DNA of 64,000 nt from Fimbriimonadaceae bacterium. GTDB lineage: Bacteria; Armatimonadota; Fimbriimonadia; Fimbriimonadales; Fimbriimonadaceae. A program made the translations under genes and the position numbers. The DNA lies in assembly GCA_019638675.1 (NCBI GenBank), contig JAHBTE010000001.1, positions 528,605 through 592,604 on the forward strand. The letters are read 5' to 3'. Below the pieces are notes generated by a model that was given only the letters and a program-made list of their open reading frames with translations, searched no databases and was not told the origin of the DNA. Of this stretch, positions 63,000 to 64,000 are shown piece by piece. Numbering within the stretch: position 1 is the stretch's first letter; every line of letters starts with the position of its first letter.

Positions 63000-64000
63000 A
63001 TGAAATCCAAAGGACTGTATCTGCTTGCTTCAGCCCTTGTTGCATTTACCATTGTCGGATGCAACAAAGATAAAGGCGAAATTGCAAAAGTGAACGGAAT
63101 CGCGATCACGAATTCTGAACTTATCGAATATCTAGAAGCCAAACCAACTGTACGCGTTGTTATTCAAGGACAAACTGTAGACGTACCCGTTCAAGACACT
63201 CTTGGCTTCCAAGCTATGCAAGACCTCGTAGTTCGCAAGCTTGTCCAACAAATGGCAAAGGAAGAAGGCGTAGCCCCAACTAAAAAGGAAGTAGACGAAG
63301 AAATCTCACTTCGAGGCGAGATCAATCCGGGATACGTGAAGAATCTGCAAGCACGCGGACTTTCTATGACTGGTATCCGCGCTCAGGTCGAAGTTGAACT
63401 CGCTCAGCAATTGTTGGTTTCTAAAGGAATTACCGTTACTGATCAAGAAGTAGAAGACTACATCAAGGCTAACAAAGCAGAGTTCCAAGATCCCGCTAAG
63501 GTTGAAATGTACTGGATTCTTGCAACTAGTGCGAATAAAGCCGCGATCGATTCGGAACTAGCAACTGGAGCTAAGTTCCAAGATGTTGCCGCACGTTTAA
63601 GTATGGATCCAGAAGCGAAAGCCTCAGGTGGAAAATTTGGTGCCGTACGATTCCCCAGCGGAGTTCCGATCAACGCTCTTGATGAAAAAATTAGAAACGC
63701 TGTTTCGGCGGCACCTATCGGCAAAGGTACTGATTGGGTTTCTTTGCCTCAAGCTGGTCAAGTCGCTAAGTTTTACGTGATCCGACGAACCGAAGCTCGC
63801 GACATCGAAATGACAGCTGCCCGCAAAAAGCTGATCAAGCGCGGAATCGCAGTTGCCCGCGGACAAGAAACAAAAGACATCAAAGAATCAATCCAGAAAC
63901 GACTAAAGGACGCAAAGATCACAGTTAGTGACAGCAACCTTAAAGGCCTTTGGGAAGCTTTTGAAAAGAACTTGAAGAAAGCAGCAGACGACACAAAGAT
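63000..64000 (+). CDS. PrsA/SurA-like peptidyl-prolyl isomerase lipoprotein, C terminus cut by window edge
   Basis: The first 333 codons are in the window; the gene continues beyond 64000. A signal peptide ends in the lipobox T-I-V-G-C-N. A SurA/PrsA N-terminal chaperone domain follows (A-K-V-N-G-I-A-I-T-N-S-E-L...L-V-V-R-K-L-V-Q-Q-M-A-K-E-E-G-V), then a parvulin-like domain (K-F-Q-D-V-A-A-R-L-S-M-D-P-E-A-K-A-S-G-G-K-F-G) and the helix returning to the chaperone lobe. The parvulin domain starts W-I-L where active enzymes have H-I-L, so isomerase activity may be weak. It would help secreted proteins fold outside the inner membrane. An ATG 15 nt upstream is in frame and equally possible as start. 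Confidence 0.82.
   Translation, partial: MKSKGLYLLASALVAFTIVGCNKDKGEIAKVNGIAITNSELIEYLEAKPTVRVVIQGQTVDVPVQDTLGFQAMQDLVVRKLVQQMAKEEGVAPTKKEVDEEISLRGEINPGYVKNLQARGLSMTGIRAQVEVELAQQLLVSKGITVTDQEVEDYIKANKAEFQDPAKVEMYWILATSANKAAIDSELATGAKFQDVAARLSMDPEAKASGGKFGAVRFPSGVPINALDEKIRNAVSAAPIGKGTDWVSLPQAGQVAKFYVIRRTEARDIEMTAARKKLIKRGIAVARGQETKDIKESIQKRLKDAKITVSDSNLKGLWEAFEKNLKKAADDTK

Noticed and set aside
1-64000. CRISPR arrays, insertion sequences, integrases or prophage genes
   Set aside because: No regularly spaced direct repeats, transposase or integrase motifs, or terminal inverted repeats were seen.

Overview
ORGANISM. The window is a compact bacterial chromosome segment of roughly 50% GC with almost no spacer DNA: about 64 protein genes, and no IS element, prophage or CRISPR array that I can see. 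lpxB, an MlaE permease and several secreted proteins point to a cell with an LPS-type outer membrane; flagellin and a FliA/WhiG sigma factor point to motility. The gene set, with scattered housekeeping genes, a FadF-like iron-sulfur reductase, a GH57 branching enzyme and many secreted proteins of unknown function, fits an Armatimonadota (Fimbriimonadia-like) genome best. That placement is inference and would need marker-gene phylogeny. LAYOUT. 1-3.2 kb: a minus-strand run with overlapping stop/start codons, in transcription order E2 acyltransferase, class I glutamine amidotransferase, biotin carboxyl carrier, HMG-CoA lyase (cut by the edge), which looks like branched-chain acyl-CoA catabolism; a HIT hydrolase lies just upstream. 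3.3-7.4 kb: rplK on its own, two secreted proteins and gyrB. 7.4-14 kb: TsaE with a long C-terminal extension, flagellin, a tandem pair of secreted EF-hand paralogues and a DapA-family aldolase. 14-21.5 kb: a CorC/CNNM protein preceded by a candidate leader peptide, serS, an RNase E/G with an extra C-terminal module, and M29 and M42 peptidases. 21.5-28 kb: a WD40 protein, a lipoprotein, the GH57 enzyme, an odd sugar ABC permease and an acyltransferase with no normal start codon. 28-37.5 kb: serC, queC-queE, a deacetylase-like protein, a FadF-like reductase, acpS, pstSCA behind a Pho-box-like array, and a methyltransferase. 37.6-47.6 kb: a large surface protein, polA, an oxidoreductase, an MlaE permease, a 48-aa membrane peptide overlapping pyrD, a HEAT protein and a ChaN-like protein. 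47.6-52 kb: rpsU, a PgpH-like HD protein, ybeY, a DgkA-PAP2 fusion and a second CorC, a conserved RNA/envelope operon. 52-64 kb: a Schlafen-type AlbA_2 protein, an HD protein, tkt, a GNAT, lpxB, four genes ending in a PhnP-like hydrolase, a flagellar sigma operon and a PrsA-like lipoprotein that runs off the edge. HOW GENES ARE STARTED. The most pervasive signal is a TANNNT hexamer (TAAAAT, TAATCT, CATACT, TACACT) ending 5-8 nt before the start codon at about 18 genes with no Shine-Dalgarno. This is the layout of leaderless transcripts, as in Actinobacteria and Deinococcus-Thermus. Other genes (rplK, flagellin, pstS, rpsU, the PgpH-like gene, ybeY) have normal ribosome-binding sites, and many more are coupled by ATGA, GTGA, TTGA or TGATG overlaps. 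MOST INTERESTING LEADS. (1) A 22-aa proline-containing reading frame overlaps the corC start codon, which itself sits in a hairpin; this recalls the MgtL/CorL magnesium leader peptides. (2) A perfect 28-bp palindrome lies exactly where the acyltransferase start codon should be. (3) A 415-bp structured intergenic region lies between lpxB and the GNAT gene. (4) Several unusual domain architectures: TsaE extension, permease insertion, DgkA-PAP2 fusion, and PolA with Tyr in the O-helix and no proofreading residues.
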